From contig NZ_SROX01000008.1 of the NCBI RefSeq assembly GCF_013141915.1, forward strand, positions 124,001 to 188,000: a DNA stretch of 64,000 nucleotides. Reading direction: 5' to 3'. Shown here piece after piece: positions 1 to 9,029 of this stretch. Position numbers and translations under genes: made by a program. How positions within the stretch are numbered: the first letter of the stretch is position 1; each line of letters opens with the position of its first letter. This DNA is from Cupriavidus necator (GTDB taxonomy: Bacteria > Pseudomonadota > Gammaproteobacteria > Burkholderiales > Burkholderiaceae). The notes beneath the pieces are model-generated. The model did not search any database. It was not told the DNA's origin and saw only the letters and a program-made list of their open reading frames with translations.

Positions 1-188
1 TGGTGCAGGAAGGCGACTCGATCACCATCGACGCGCACCAGTTGCTGCTGCAGCTGAACGTGCCGGACGAAGAACTGGCCAGGCGCCGCGCCGGCTGGAA
101 GGCGCCGGCACCGCGCTATACGCGCGGGGTGCTGGCGAAGTTTGCGCGACTGGCGTCGACGGCGAGCAAGGGGGCGGTGACGGACTGA
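1..188 (+). CDS. ilvD: Dihydroxy-acid dehydratase, C-terminal end (partial)
   Basis: Only the last 62 or so codons are present; the gene enters from the left edge in the frame starting at base 3. The product dehydrates 2,3-dihydroxy acids to 2-keto acids in valine and isoleucine synthesis. The segment GDSITIDA followed by a conserved '[11 protein letters not shown]' tail and '[12 protein letters not shown]' is typical of the IlvD/Edd C-terminus. The active-site and Fe-S cysteines lie outside the window. The gene is convergent with the next one and is followed by a good intrinsic terminator. The identification rests on recognising the C-terminal signature. Confidence 0.88.
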   Translation, partial: VQEGDSITIDAHQLLLQLNVPDEELARRRAGWKAPAPRYTRGVLAKFARLASTASKGAVTD

Positions 189-209
189 TCAGGGAAGCGG
201 TGGATGGCG

Positions 210-238
210 AAAAGCCTGCGCGAGCCGCAGGCTTTTTT
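210..238 (+). terminator. Intrinsic terminator after ilvD
   Basis: A GC-rich stem with arms AAAGCCTGC and GCAGGCTTT is followed by a run of T on the + strand. It stands 22 bases after the ilvD stop codon. The flanking A residues on the left arm could let it work in both directions for the convergent gene. Confidence 0.8.
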
Positions 239-269
239 GTTGACTCGCGGCTTATAGCCAGGCCACCTG

Positions 270-304
270 TTTTCTCCCCTCTCCCTCTGGGAGAGGGGAG
301 AAAA
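270..304. repeat. REP-like CTCTCCC palindrome, copy 1
   Basis: This is a perfect 16-base inverted repeat (TTTTCTCCCCTCTCCC and its complement) around a 3-base loop. It sits between two convergent genes. The CTCTCCC/GGGAGAG core recurs at 5842, 29392, 29471, 38487, 38572 and 51874. It may also act as a second bidirectional terminator. Confidence 0.7.
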
Positions 305-335
305 CCGCAGGTGCAGGACGGGGCAAGGGCTTGCT

Positions 336-836
336 TCAATGCCCGTCCGGCGCCTTCTCCATCTCTTCCAGCGTCGCATCCAGCCACTCCACCAGCCGCG
401 CTTCCAGCGACTGGGTCAGCTCGCTGGCCAGCTGCGCCGTCAGCGGTGCCAGCCGCGCTTGCAGCGTGGCTTCGGTGTGGGCCGCGACCACCTGCGGCCA
501 TTCGGTGCGAAAGCGCATCATCACGCGGCTCAGCAGTTCCGTGCGCACGGCGCGCAGGTCGTCCTCGCCGGCGTCCGTGGCTGGGGCCGGTTCCGCGTCG
601 GGCTGGGCCGTCGCCAGCGCGTCGTCGAGCGCGGCGTCGCCGGTATCGCCCACCTGCATCACCAGCCCGGCATCGTCCATGCCGAAGGTGTCGATCACGC
701 CATCGTCGGCCGTGGCGCCCGCTGGCGCCGGCGCCACGCTGTCGGCATCCGGCAACTCCACGACTTCCGTCAGCAGCGGGATGCTGTCGTGCGGTTCCGG
801 CCGCGGGATCACCCGCGAAGTGGTGCGTTCGCTCAT
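336..836 (-). CDS. Hypothetical protein, DUF2486-like
   Basis: The 166-residue acidic protein has no catalytic motif that I recognise. The first 90 residues are rich in Asp, Pro and Ala and look disordered. Residues 90-160 form a predicted helical segment with regularly spaced hydrophobic residues and many Glu/Arg, possibly a coiled coil. The gene follows holC with a 4-base stop/start overlap (833-836), so the two are probably co-translated. In Burkholderiaceae a DUF2486 protein is commonly found beside the polymerase III chi gene; that assignment is from memory of this gene order. Function is unknown. Confidence 0.6.
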   Translation of the reverse strand: MSERTTSRVIPRPEPHDSIPLLTEVVELPDADSVAPAPAGATADDGVIDTFGMDDAGLVMQVGDTGDAALDDALATAQPDAEPAPATDAGEDDLRAVRTELLSRVMMRFRTEWPQVVAAHTEATLQARLAPLTAQLASELTQSLEARLVEWLDATLEEMEKAPDGH

Positions 837-1267
837 GCGGCGTCTCCCTTGGGCTGGCCGATGTCGTGGTGCGTCAGCGGATAGCCGCGTTCGCGGTAAA
901 AGCGATAGCGCTGCCGGCCGGCCTCGCGCGCGCCCTCGCCCGCGCCCACTACCTCGATCAGCCGCTCGAAGCTGGCGAACTGCGCCGGGGCTTCGTCAGC
1001 CAGGTTGATCAGCAGCTGGTGGTGCGGCACGCCGGCGGTGGTGGCGGCGAGCAAGATCGGCGTGACCGCCGCGTTCGGGCTTTCCAGCCCGCAATGCGGC
1101 AGGAAATCCAGCGCGGAGAAGGTCCACAGGCGCGCGTCCAGGTCGGCCAGCTGCGCCGGCGCGCCGTGGATCACCACCTTCTGCCCGGCGCCGTAGGCCT
1201 TGCGGACCAGGCGGCAGACATAGCCGAGCATGTCCGGCACGTTGCTGTGGAAGTCGATGCGCGTCAT
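833..1267 (-). CDS. holC: DNA polymerase III chi subunit
   Basis: The 144-residue protein begins MTRIDFHSNV, the usual start of HolC. Chi joins psi in the clamp-loader complex and links it to single-strand-binding protein during replication. Length matches the family (about 140-150). The gene lies 34 bases downstream of pepA on the same strand, and pepA-holC is a conserved pair in many proteobacteria, which supports the call. The stop codon overlaps the start of the DUF2486-like gene. Confidence 0.88.
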   Translation of the reverse strand: MTRIDFHSNVPDMLGYVCRLVRKAYGAGQKVVIHGAPAQLADLDARLWTFSALDFLPHCGLESPNAAVTPILLAATTAGVPHHQLLINLADEAPAQFASFERLIEVVGAGEGAREAGRQRYRFYRERGYPLTHHDIGQPKGDAA

Positions 1268-1301
1268 GGACGGTTGCTGCTCCTTGCCGTTGGCGCCGCG
1301 C

Positions 1302-2852
1302 TCAGGCGGCGCGGTCCATCAGGAACTGCGTCAGCAGCGGCACCGGACGGCCGGTGGCGCCCTTGGCCGCGCCGCTCTTCCAGGCGGTGCCGGCGATGTC
1401 CAGGTGGGCCCAGTCGTACTTCTCGGTGAAGCGCGCCAGGAAGCAGGCCGCGGTGACGCTGCCGGCCGGGCGGCCGCCGATATTGCCCATGTCGGCAAAG
1501 TTGGACTTGAGCTGGTCCTGGTATTCGTCGTCCAGCGGCATGCGCCAGGCGGTGTCCATGGCGCGGCGGCCGGCCTGCAGCAGCGCGTCGGCAAGCGCGT
1601 CGGAGCGCGCGTACAGGCCGCTGTTGACGTGGCCGAGCGCGATGATGCAGGCGCCGGTCAGCGTGGCGACGTCGATCACCGCGGCCGGCTTGAAGCGCTC
1701 GACATAGGTCAGCGCATCGCACAGGATCAGGCGGCCTTCGGCGTCGGTGTTGAGGATTTCGATGGTCTGGCCCGACATGCTGGTGACCACGTCGCCCGGC
1801 TTGGTGGCGATGCCGCTGGGCATGTTCTCGCAAGTGGGGACCACCGCGACGACATTGAGCTTCAGCCCCATCTCGGCCACGGCCTGGATCGTGCCCAGCA
1901 CCGAGGCGGCGCCGCACATGTCGTACTTCATCTCGTCCATGCCCTCGCCCGGCTTGAGCGAGATGCCGCCGGTATCGAAGGTGATGCCCTTGCCTACCAG
2001 CACCACCGGCGCCTGCTTGGCGCCGGCGCCGTCATAGCGCAGCACGATGAACTGGGGCGGTTCCTCGCTGCCCTTGGTCACGGCCAGGAATGCGCCCATG
2101 TTCAGGGCCTCGATCTGCTTGCGCCCGAGGATCTCGGCCTTGAGCTTATGGCGCTTGGCGATGCTGCGCGCGGTGTTGGCCAGGTAGGTCGGGGTGCAGA
2201 TATTGGACGGCAGGTTGCCGAGGTCGCGCGTCAGCTCCATGCCGTTGGCGATGGCGGTGCCGCGCACCGCGGCCTGCGTCGCGGCGCGGGCGTCGCCGCT
2301 GTCGACCGCGATCACGACCTTGCGCAGCGATGCCTTGTCGTTGCCATTGGGCTTGCCGCTGGCGGCATTCTGGGCGTTGGCGCGCTTGAGCCCCGGATGG
2401 CGCTCCAGCAGGCGGTAGCCGGCCTCGCGCACCAGCGTGATGGTAGTGATCACGGCCCAGGCCACGTCGCGCTGCAGCGGCGCCTGTTGCGCCAGACACC
2501 ACAAGGCCGAGGTCGCGCGCGTGGACGACAAGGCACGCACCGCGGCGCGCACGGCATCGGCAAAGGCCTTGTCCGAGAACTCGGCTTCCTTGCCCAGGCC
2601 CACCAGCAGCACGCGTGCGGCGCCCACGCCGGCCACTTCATGCAGCATCAGCTGCGTGCCGCGCTTGCCCTCGAAGTCGCCCTGCTTGACCAGCCGTGCC
2701 ACCAAGCCCTTGGTGGCCACATCCAGGGCCTTGGCCACGCCGCCCAGGTTCTGGCCTTCGAACAGGCCGACCACCAGGCAGTCGGTCTTGGTCGCCAGGA
2801 AACCATTTTGGCCGGCTTTGCTCAAATCCAGGGCTTTTGTGCTAAATTCCAT
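1302..2852 (-). CDS. pepA: Leucyl aminopeptidase (M17, cytosol aminopeptidase)
   Basis: The 516-residue enzyme removes N-terminal amino acids from peptides using two metal ions; PepA of this family can also bind DNA. The metal-binding segment [10 protein letters not shown] is near residues 287-296 and the M17 signature NTDAEGRL near 368-375. I chose the ATG at 2852 rather than the longer frame to 2894 because GGAAGGAAG stands just upstream as a ribosome site and the protein then starts [10 protein letters not shown], as in relatives. It is divergent from lptF, the arrangement known from enterobacteria, and upstream of holC. Confidence 0.95.
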   Translation of the reverse strand: MEFSTKALDLSKAGQNGFLATKTDCLVVGLFEGQNLGGVAKALDVATKGLVARLVKQGDFEGKRGTQLMLHEVAGVGAARVLLVGLGKEAEFSDKAFADAVRAAVRALSSTRATSALWCLAQQAPLQRDVAWAVITTITLVREAGYRLLERHPGLKRANAQNAASGKPNGNDKASLRKVVIAVDSGDARAATQAAVRGTAIANGMELTRDLGNLPSNICTPTYLANTARSIAKRHKLKAEILGRKQIEALNMGAFLAVTKGSEEPPQFIVLRYDGAGAKQAPVVLVGKGITFDTGGISLKPGEGMDEMKYDMCGAASVLGTIQAVAEMGLKLNVVAVVPTCENMPSGIATKPGDVVTSMSGQTIEILNTDAEGRLILCDALTYVERFKPAAVIDVATLTGACIIALGHVNSGLYARSDALADALLQAGRRAMDTAWRMPLDDEYQDQLKSNFADMGNIGGRPAGSVTAACFLARFTEKYDWAHLDIAGTAWKSGAAKGATGRPVPLLTQFLMDRAA

Positions 2853-3039
2853 CGCGCTTCCTTCCAGGGGCTCGTTAGACACGAAAGCCTCCATTATCCG
2901 CGATTTTTACCCCGCGACCTGCCGCCGCTGATACGCCCCGGTCACGTTGACAGCACGCTGTGCCGTCAGCCAGCTGTTCTGCCAGGCACCTCGCACGGCA
3001 CATCGCCCGCTCCGGCCGGCAGCCCGGAACCGAACCCGC

Positions 3040-4176
3040 ATGATCCTTCAACAAGCCCTGCGACGCGAGCTTGCCTACACCGCCGGGGCGGTGTTCCTGG
3101 TGATGCTGACCTTCATGCTCACCTCGCTCGTGATCCGCATCCTGGGGATGGCCGCCAACGGCAAGGCCAGCCCCAACGACGTGCTGATGCTGATCGGCCT
3201 GGCCACCATCGGCTACCTGTCGATCCTGCTGTCGGCGACCCTCTTCATTTCCACCCTGATCGTGCTGACGCGCTGGTACAAGGATTCGGAAATGGTGGTG
3301 TGGTTCTCGGCCGGCATCTCGCTGCGCGACCTGGTCAAGCCGGTGCTGCAGTTCGCCGCGCCCTTCATCGTGCTGGCGCTGCTGCTGGGCATGTTCGCCT
3401 GGCCGTGGGCCAACCAGCAGAGTGCGCTGTTCCGTGACCGCTTCGAGCAGCGCGGGGTGATGTCGATGATCGCCGCCGGACGCTTCATCGAGCCGGCCAA
3501 GGCCAACTACGTGCTGTTCATCGAGGGCATCGACGCCGACATGAAGCATGCGCGCAATGTCTTCGTCGCCAATGCCGAAGCCAACAAGATCGGCGTGGCG
3601 CTGGCGCACCAGGGCCAGTTCGAGACCATGCCCAACGGCGACCGCCTGGTGGTGATGGAGCACGGCCGGCGCTATTCCGGCACGCCCGGCCAGATCGACT
3701 ACCGCATCGTCGAGTTCGAGCGCTATGCGGTCAAGATCGACAACAAGCCGCCCGAGTCCGAGGCCAGCCTGCCGCCCAAGAGCCGCGACACCATCGACCT
3801 GACCCGCAATCCCACGCGCGAGAACCTGGGCGAGCTGGTGTGGCGCATCTCCCTGCCGATCCTGGCCTTCAACTTCGTCATGATCGCGATCCCGCTGGCC
3901 TATGTGAACCCGCGCCTGGGCCGCTACACGCCGCTGGTGTTCGCGGTGCTGATCTACCTGACCTACAGCAACCTGATCAACCTGTCGCAGTCCTGGGTAC
4001 GCAATGGCTCGATCCCGTTCTGGCTGGCCTGGTGGCCGATCCACCTGACGGTGTTCCTGGGGGCGCTGCTGCTGTTCCGCTATCGCCAGAACCGCAGCCT
4101 CGGCGGCTGGCGCGCCGTGTTCGGCATGCGCGGGCGCGATAGCCAGGCACGCGCTGCAACCGGAGGCCGGGCATGA
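3040..4176 (+). CDS. lptF: LPS export ABC transporter permease LptF
   Basis: LptF and LptG form the inner-membrane core of the LptB2FGC machine that extracts lipopolysaccharide and passes it to the periplasmic bridge. The 379-residue protein has an N-terminal set of about three membrane segments (roughly residues 10-125), a soluble periplasmic domain rich in beta strands, and a C-terminal set of about three (roughly 262-365). The ATG at 3040 gives the family-typical start MILQQALRREL. The stop codon overlaps the lptG start by four bases (ATGA), so translation is coupled. Confidence 0.95.
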   Translation: MILQQALRRELAYTAGAVFLVMLTFMLTSLVIRILGMAANGKASPNDVLMLIGLATIGYLSILLSATLFISTLIVLTRWYKDSEMVVWFSAGISLRDLVKPVLQFAAPFIVLALLLGMFAWPWANQQSALFRDRFEQRGVMSMIAAGRFIEPAKANYVLFIEGIDADMKHARNVFVANAEANKIGVALAHQGQFETMPNGDRLVVMEHGRRYSGTPGQIDYRIVEFERYAVKIDNKPPESEASLPPKSRDTIDLTRNPTRENLGELVWRISLPILAFNFVMIAIPLAYVNPRLGRYTPLVFAVLIYLTYSNLINLSQSWVRNGSIPFWLAWWPIHLTVFLGALLLFRYRQNRSLGGWRAVFGMRGRDSQARAATGGRA

Positions 4177-5348
4177 GGATCCTGCGCGTCTATGAGCGCT
4201 ATTTCGGCCGGCTGGTGTATGGCGTGTTCGCCTTCATCCTGTTCGCGGTGCTGTCGCTGTTCGTGTTCTTCGACATGCTCAACGAGCTGGAGAACGTCAA
4301 CGCCCAGTACACGTCGCTGATCGCGCTGTTCCACGTCCTGCTGCAAGCGCCCACGCGGGTGTACGAGGTGCTGCCGATCGCGGTGCTGATCAGCGCCATC
4401 TACGTGTTCTCGCAGCTGGCCAGCCAGTCCGAGTACACCATCTTCCGCGTGGCCGGGCTGAACACGCGCCAGGCGCTGTTCTCGCTGTTCAAGCTGGCGG
4501 TGCCGCTGGCGCTGGTGACCTTTATCTTCGGCGAGTTCATCGGCCCGCGCGCCGAGCAATATGCGCAGAAGGTCAAGCTGGAAGCGATCGGCGCCACGGT
4601 GTCTGCGGGGTTCCGCTCGGGGGTCTGGGTCAAGGACCGCGACAAAAATGACGACGCCGGTGGCGAGATCACCCGCTTCGTCAATGTGGCGGGGCTGCGG
4701 CCGGACCAGACCATCACCGGCATCACCATGTATGAGTTCGACCCGCAATACCGGCTGCGCGTGATCCGCGTGGCGCAGGAGGGGCGCTACCAGGGCGGCC
4801 AGTCATGGGAGCTGCAGAACGTCAGCGAGACCCGTTTCGTCGAACTGTCGCCGCAAGCGCAGGGCCCGCAGCCGGCGGCCCCCGCCGCGCGCGACGCGCT
4901 GGCGCCGGACTTCCGCGCCGAGCAGGTCAAGTTCCCACGCGTGGCCATGCACTCCGAACTGACGCCGCAGATCCTGTCAGTGCTGCTGGTCACGCCGGAG
5001 CGGATGTCGACGCTGGACCTGTTCCGCTATATCCGCCACCTGCGCGACAACAAGCAGGACACGCAGCGCTACGAGATCGCGTTCTGGAAAAAGGTGATCT
5101 ACCCGCTGACGCTGTTCGTGATGGTGGCGCTGGCGCTGCCGTTCGCCTACCTGCACGCACGCGCCGGCGCGGTCGGGGTGAAGGTGTTCGGCGGCATCAT
5201 GCTGGGGCTGTCGTTCCACCTGTCGAATACGCTGTTCTCGCACGTCGGCCTGCTGCATACGTGGCCGCCGATCATCTCGGCGCTGGTGCCGGGCACGCTC
5301 TACCTGATGGTGGCGCTGCTGGCGTTGCGTTGGGTGGACCGGCACTGA
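4173..5348 (+). CDS. lptG: LPS export ABC transporter permease LptG
   Basis: This is the partner permease of LptF, 391 residues, with the same plan: N-terminal membrane segments (about residues 10-120), a periplasmic domain and C-terminal membrane segments (about 305-388). The start MRILRVYERYFGRLVYGVF is typical of LptG. The ATPase LptB and the bridge proteins are not in this window, as is usual because they sit in a separate operon. Both genes should be essential or nearly so in an LPS-producing cell. Confidence 0.95.
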   Translation: MRILRVYERYFGRLVYGVFAFILFAVLSLFVFFDMLNELENVNAQYTSLIALFHVLLQAPTRVYEVLPIAVLISAIYVFSQLASQSEYTIFRVAGLNTRQALFSLFKLAVPLALVTFIFGEFIGPRAEQYAQKVKLEAIGATVSAGFRSGVWVKDRDKNDDAGGEITRFVNVAGLRPDQTITGITMYEFDPQYRLRVIRVAQEGRYQGGQSWELQNVSETRFVELSPQAQGPQPAAPAARDALAPDFRAEQVKFPRVAMHSELTPQILSVLLVTPERMSTLDLFRYIRHLRDNKQDTQRYEIAFWKKVIYPLTLFVMVALALPFAYLHARAGAVGVKVFGGIMLGLSFHLSNTLFSHVGLLHTWPPIISALVPGTLYLMVALLALRWVDRH

Positions 5349-5356
5349 GAACGGCC

Positions 5357-5752
5357 ATGGCAACGTGCAATCGCGCCCTGGTTCTGTTTGCGCATGGCGC
5401 ACGCGATGCGCGCTGGCGCGAGCCGTTCGAGCGGCTGCAACAGAAGCTGGCGGCTGCCCTGCCCGGCTGCGACGTGCGGCTGGCGTTCCTGGAGCTGATG
5501 TCACCGCTGCTGCCCGATGCGCTGGCCGAACTCGCCGCGCGTGGCGTGGCCGAGGTCACGGTGGTGCCGGTGTTCTTCGGCCAGGGCGGCCATATCCGGC
5601 GCGACCTGCCTGCCCTGATTGACCAGTGCCGGCAGGCGCATCCCGGCCTGCGCATCGATTGCGCGGCCGCGGTGGGCGAGTCGGATGCGGTGCTGGAGGC
5701 GATTGCGGCTTATTGCGTGGCGTCGTTGCCTGGAGCTGCGCCGGAGGGCTGA
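5357..5752 (+). CDS. cbiX: CbiX/SirB-type sirohydrochlorin chelatase, short form
   Basis: The 131-residue protein is a half-length chelatase of the CbiX small type, which inserts a metal (cobalt, or iron for siroheme) into sirohydrochlorin. Candidate metal ligands are the histidines in LFAHGARD near residues 9-16 and in GGHIRRDLP near residues 75-83. It begins 8 bases after lptG but points towards the uroporphyrinogen methyltransferase gene at 5893 that feeds siroheme to sulfite reductase. I therefore infer that it is the ferrochelatase step of siroheme synthesis. The metal specificity cannot be read from sequence. Confidence 0.8.
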   Translation: MATCNRALVLFAHGARDARWREPFERLQQKLAAALPGCDVRLAFLELMSPLLPDALAELAARGVAEVTVVPVFFGQGGHIRRDLPALIDQCRQAHPGLRIDCAAAVGESDAVLEAIAAYCVASLPGAAPEG

Positions 5753-5776
5753 AGTCCCTGCAACATCAAGGAAAAA

Positions 5777-5815
5777 AACCCCGTGCCGGAGTATCCGCCA
5801 CGGGGTTATTTTTTT
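5777..5815. terminator. Intrinsic terminator after cbiX, probably bidirectional
   Basis: The arms AACCCCGTG and CACGGGGTT enclose a loop of about 15 bases. T runs are present on both strands (TTTTTTT after the right arm, and A residues before the left arm), so the hairpin can end transcripts from cbiX and from the leftward cys operon. Confidence 0.8.
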
Positions 5816-5841
5816 GCAAGGCATCGATTACGGCTGGTGTG

Positions 5842-5882
5842 CTCCCCTCTCCCGCTTGCGGGAGAGGGATTGGGGGAGAGGG
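5842..5882. repeat. REP-like CTCTCCC palindrome, copy 2
   Basis: CTCCCCTCTCCCGC, a 2-base centre, and GCGGGAGAGGG form a near-perfect palindrome with the extra GGGGGAGAG tail seen in the copy at 38487. It lies between convergent cbiX and the cys operon. Confidence 0.75.
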
Positions 5883-5892
5883 AAGAAGAACC

Positions 5893-6693
5893 TCAGGCGG
5901 CGCGCGGCGTGCGCACTTCCGTGACGCCAGCATCCTCCCGCGGCGCTTCGGTCGCGCGTGCGGCCAGCGCGGCGCCGATCATCAGCAGGCTGGGCTGCAC
6001 CGGATCGATCCACTCCGCCGCTTCCCCGGCCGCCATCTGGCCGAGCGTGAACTCGCGGCTGCGCTGGCGCGGCGTGGTGGCGGCTTCCACCACCCATGCC
6101 GGCGTCGATGCGGGCTTGCCATGCGCGATCAGCTGCGCGGCAATTGACGCAGCCTGGTCGCGGCCCATGTAGTAGACCAGCGTATCGGCCTTCACCGCGG
6201 CTTCGATATCGGCCGAACCCTCGCCGTCCGCCGCCTTGGCCTGCGTGGCAAACGCCACGCTGCGCGACACGCCACGCTTGGTCAGCGGCTTGCCGATGGC
6301 CGACGCGGCCGCCAGCGCGGCGGTGATGCCGGGCACCACTTCATACTCGATGCCGGCCGCTTCCAGTGCCTGCAGTTCTTCGTCGGCACGGCCGAACAGC
6401 ATCGGGTCGCCGCCTTTCAGGCGCACCACGCGTTCGTACTTGCTGGCCAGGTCGACGATCTGGCGGTTGATGAACAGCTGCGCGGTGGAGCGCTGGCCGC
6501 AGCGCTTGCCGACTTCGACCAGCTCCGCCTGCGGACACCAGGCCAGCATCTCCGGCGCCACCAGCGCATCATGCAGCACCACCTGGGCTTCGCCCAAAAG
6601 CCGTGCACCACGCACCGTAATGAGGTCGGCCGCACCGGGGCCTGCCCCGATCAGGGTCACCTTGCCGTAAGCCTTCTGCGCCTGCTTGTCCAT
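5893..6693 (-). CDS. cobA: Uroporphyrinogen-III C-methyltransferase (siroheme synthesis)
   Basis: The 266-residue enzyme transfers two methyl groups from SAM to uroporphyrinogen III, giving precorrin-2, the precursor of siroheme. Motifs are GAGPGAADL near residue 17, the loop VRLKGGDPMLFGR near 90 and VVPGITAALAA near 118. It is the single-domain form: the N-terminal dehydrogenase/chelatase part of CysG is absent, so that step must be encoded elsewhere or, for chelation, by cbiX next door. It is the last gene of the cys operon, 27 bases after cysN, which fits the need of sulfite reductase for siroheme. Confidence 0.92.
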   Translation of the reverse strand: MDKQAQKAYGKVTLIGAGPGAADLITVRGARLLGEAQVVLHDALVAPEMLAWCPQAELVEVGKRCGQRSTAQLFINRQIVDLASKYERVVRLKGGDPMLFGRADEELQALEAAGIEYEVVPGITAALAAASAIGKPLTKRGVSRSVAFATQAKAADGEGSADIEAAVKADTLVYYMGRDQAASIAAQLIAHGKPASTPAWVVEAATTPRQRSREFTLGQMAAGEAAEWIDPVQPSLLMIGAALAARATEAPREDAGVTEVRTPRAA

Positions 6694-6720
6694 CTGCTGC
6701 CCCTTCCTGTCAGTTACCGA

Positions 6721-8025
6721 TCAGGAGAACGCACGGATCATGCCTGCCGCGACCGTGTGGTTGGTGGCTTCGTCGATCAGCACGAAGGCGCCGGTGGCCG
6801 GATTGTCGCCGTAGGCATCGCACACGATCGGCTTCTGCAGCGAGATCTGTACCGAACCGATGTCGTTCAGGCGGATGTCGTGGCGGCCGGTCTCGTGCGA
6901 CAGCGTGTGCACGTCCAGCACGCGCTCCACCGCCGACACGCGCGCGAACACGCTGGCCGTGGTGTGCTTGAGCACGTACTTGCGCGACGGGTTCAGCGAC
7001 TCGTCGTCGAACCAGCACAGGTCGGCCTGCAGCTTCTTGGCGGAAGCCGCGGTCGCATCCGCGGCGACGAACATGTCACCGCGTGATACATCGACGTCCT
7101 CGTCCAGGCGCACGGTGACGGTATCGCCGACGTTGGCCGATTCGGCAGCGCCGTTGGGCGTCAGCACTTCAGCCACTACCGCTTCGCGGTTGGCGGGCAG
7201 CACGCGCAGCTTCTGGCCGACGCGCACGGTGCCGGCTTCCACGCGGCCGGCATAGCCGCGGAAATCATCCGACTGCGAGCCGTCCTGGCGGATCACCAGC
7301 TGCACCGGGAAGCGCAGCGCGGCGTCGTCCTCGGGTGCGGCTTCTTCCACCGGCAGGTCTTCCAGCAGTGGCAGCAGCGGCTCGCCCTGGTACCACGGCA
7401 TGGCGTCGCTCTCGTGCACGATATTGTCGCCGCGCAGCGCCGAGACCGGCACGTAGCGCACGTCCTTCAGGCCCAGCTGTTCGGCCAGCTCGGCGTAGGC
7501 GGTGCGGATCTCGTTGAAGGTCCGCTCGCTGTAGTCGACCAGGTCCATCTTGTTGACGGCGACGATCACGTGCCGGATCTCCAGCAGCTTGAGGATCGCC
7601 GAATGGCGCTTGGTCTGCGCCAGCAGTTCGGCGCGACCGTCCGTGACAGTCACGCGGGTGGCATCGACCAGCACGATGGCCGCGTCGGCGGTCGACGCGC
7701 CGGTGACCATGTTGCGCGTGTACTGCTCGTGGCCCGGCGTATCCGCGATGATGAACTTGCGGCGCGCGGTCGAGAAGTAACGGTAGGCCACGTCGATGGT
7801 GATGCCCTGCTCGCGCTCGGCTTCGAGGCCGTCGGTCAGCAGCGAGAAGTCGATCTGCTCGCCGGCGGTGCGCTTGTTCTTGGCGTTGGCCAGCGCGGTC
7901 AGCTGGTCGGACAGCACCGCCTTGCTGTCATACAGCAGGCGGCCGATCAGCGTGCTCTTGCCGTCGTCGACGGAGCCGGCGGTGATGAAGCGCAGCAGGC
8001 CTTGATGGGTTGCTTGGTGAGTCAT
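6721..8025 (-). CDS. cysN: Sulfate adenylyltransferase subunit 1 (GTPase)
   Basis: CysN couples GTP hydrolysis to the formation of adenosine 5'-phosphosulfate by CysD. The 434-residue protein is an EF-Tu-like GTPase: the P loop GSVDDGKST is at residues 17-25, DTPGH is the switch II motif and NKMD the base-recognition motif. It has no C-terminal APS kinase domain, unlike CysNC fusions. The ATG at 8025 is the conserved start; the reading frame continues upstream only because of GC bias. It lies 26 bases after cysD in the cys operon. Confidence 0.95.
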   Translation of the reverse strand: MTHQATHQGLLRFITAGSVDDGKSTLIGRLLYDSKAVLSDQLTALANAKNKRTAGEQIDFSLLTDGLEAEREQGITIDVAYRYFSTARRKFIIADTPGHEQYTRNMVTGASTADAAIVLVDATRVTVTDGRAELLAQTKRHSAILKLLEIRHVIVAVNKMDLVDYSERTFNEIRTAYAELAEQLGLKDVRYVPVSALRGDNIVHESDAMPWYQGEPLLPLLEDLPVEEAAPEDDAALRFPVQLVIRQDGSQSDDFRGYAGRVEAGTVRVGQKLRVLPANREAVVAEVLTPNGAAESANVGDTVTVRLDEDVDVSRGDMFVAADATAASAKKLQADLCWFDDESLNPSRKYVLKHTTASVFARVSAVERVLDVHTLSHETGRHDIRLNDIGSVQISLQKPIVCDAYGDNPATGAFVLIDEATNHTVAAGMIRAFS

Positions 8026-8051
8026 GTTGAATTCCTTTGCTGCGTCCGGGA

Positions 8052-9017
8052 TCAGAAATAGCCTTCTTTCTTCCGGCGTTCCATCGAGGCTTCGCTGGTC
8101 TGGTCGTCCATGCGGGTGGCGCCGCGCTCGGTGATCTCGGTCACCGCGGTCTCGGCAATGATCGCTTCGGGCGAATCGGCAACGCTGGCCACCGGGCAGG
8201 TGCAGCTGATGTCGCCCACGGTCCGGAAGCGCACCGACAGCACTTCGCTGACGTCGCCGTCCTGCTTGGGCGTGATCGGCGTGACCGGCACCAGCAGACC
8301 GTTCTTGCGCACCACTTCGCGCTGGTGCGCGTAGTAGATCGGCGGCAGCGCCAGGTTTTCGCGAGCGATGTACTGCCACACGTCCAGTTCGGTCCAGTTC
8401 GAGATCGGGAACACGCGCATCTGCTCGCCCTGCGCCATGCGGGCGTTATACAGGGTCCACAACTCGGGGCGCTGCGCCTTCGGGTCCCACTGGCCGAACT
8501 CGTCGCGGAACGAGAAGATGCGCTCCTTGGCACGGGCCTTCTCTTCGTCGCGGCGGGCGCCGCCCATCAGCGCGTCGAACTTGTGCGCCTCGATGGTTTC
8601 CAGCAGCGTCACGGCCTGCGCGGCGTTGCGCGAATCGGTGTCCTTGCGCAGGCGCACGGTGCCGCGCTTGATCGAGTCTTCCACATGGCCGACCACCAGG
8701 CGCGCGCCCAGTTCGGCCACGCGCTGGTCGCGGAACGCGATCACTTCCGGGTAGTTGTGGCCGGTGTCGATATGCACCAGCGGGAACGGCAGCTCGATCT
8801 TGCGGTCGCCCAGGCGGAACGCCTTCAGCGCCAGGTGCAGCATCACGATCGAATCCTTGCCGCCGGAGAACAGCAGCGCCGGGTTGCGGCACTCGGCCAC
8901 CACCTCGCGGATGATGTAGATCGATTCCGCTTCCAGGCGGTCGAGATGGTCGTTCTGTACCTGCAACAGGTGGGCCACGCTACTGGTGGCTTCTGCGATG
9001 TCGTTCATGATGCCCAT
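8052..9017 (-). CDS. cysD: Sulfate adenylyltransferase subunit 2
   Basis: CysD is the catalytic subunit of ATP sulfurylase. The ATP pyrophosphatase loop SGGKDS is at residues 51-56. Length is 321 residues, a little longer than the enterobacterial enzyme because of an N-terminal extension of about 18 residues. Two starts are possible, at 9017 or at 9008 (MNDIAEAT); GGAA upstream fits the first slightly better. It follows cysH by 12 bases in the same operon. Confidence 0.95.
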   Translation of the reverse strand: MGIMNDIAEATSSVAHLLQVQNDHLDRLEAESIYIIREVVAECRNPALLFSGGKDSIVMLHLALKAFRLGDRKIELPFPLVHIDTGHNYPEVIAFRDQRVAELGARLVVGHVEDSIKRGTVRLRKDTDSRNAAQAVTLLETIEAHKFDALMGGARRDEEKARAKERIFSFRDEFGQWDPKAQRPELWTLYNARMAQGEQMRVFPISNWTELDVWQYIARENLALPPIYYAHQREVVRKNGLLVPVTPITPKQDGDVSEVLSVRFRTVGDISCTCPVASVADSPEAIIAETAVTEITERGATRMDDQTSEASMERRKKEGYF

Positions 9018-9029
9018 TTTGTTCCGGCC

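Noticed and set aside
8026-8379. N-terminal extension of cysN into cysD
   Set aside because: The extra part is a shifted reading of cysD. The conserved CysN start and GTPase loop fit the ATG at 8025.
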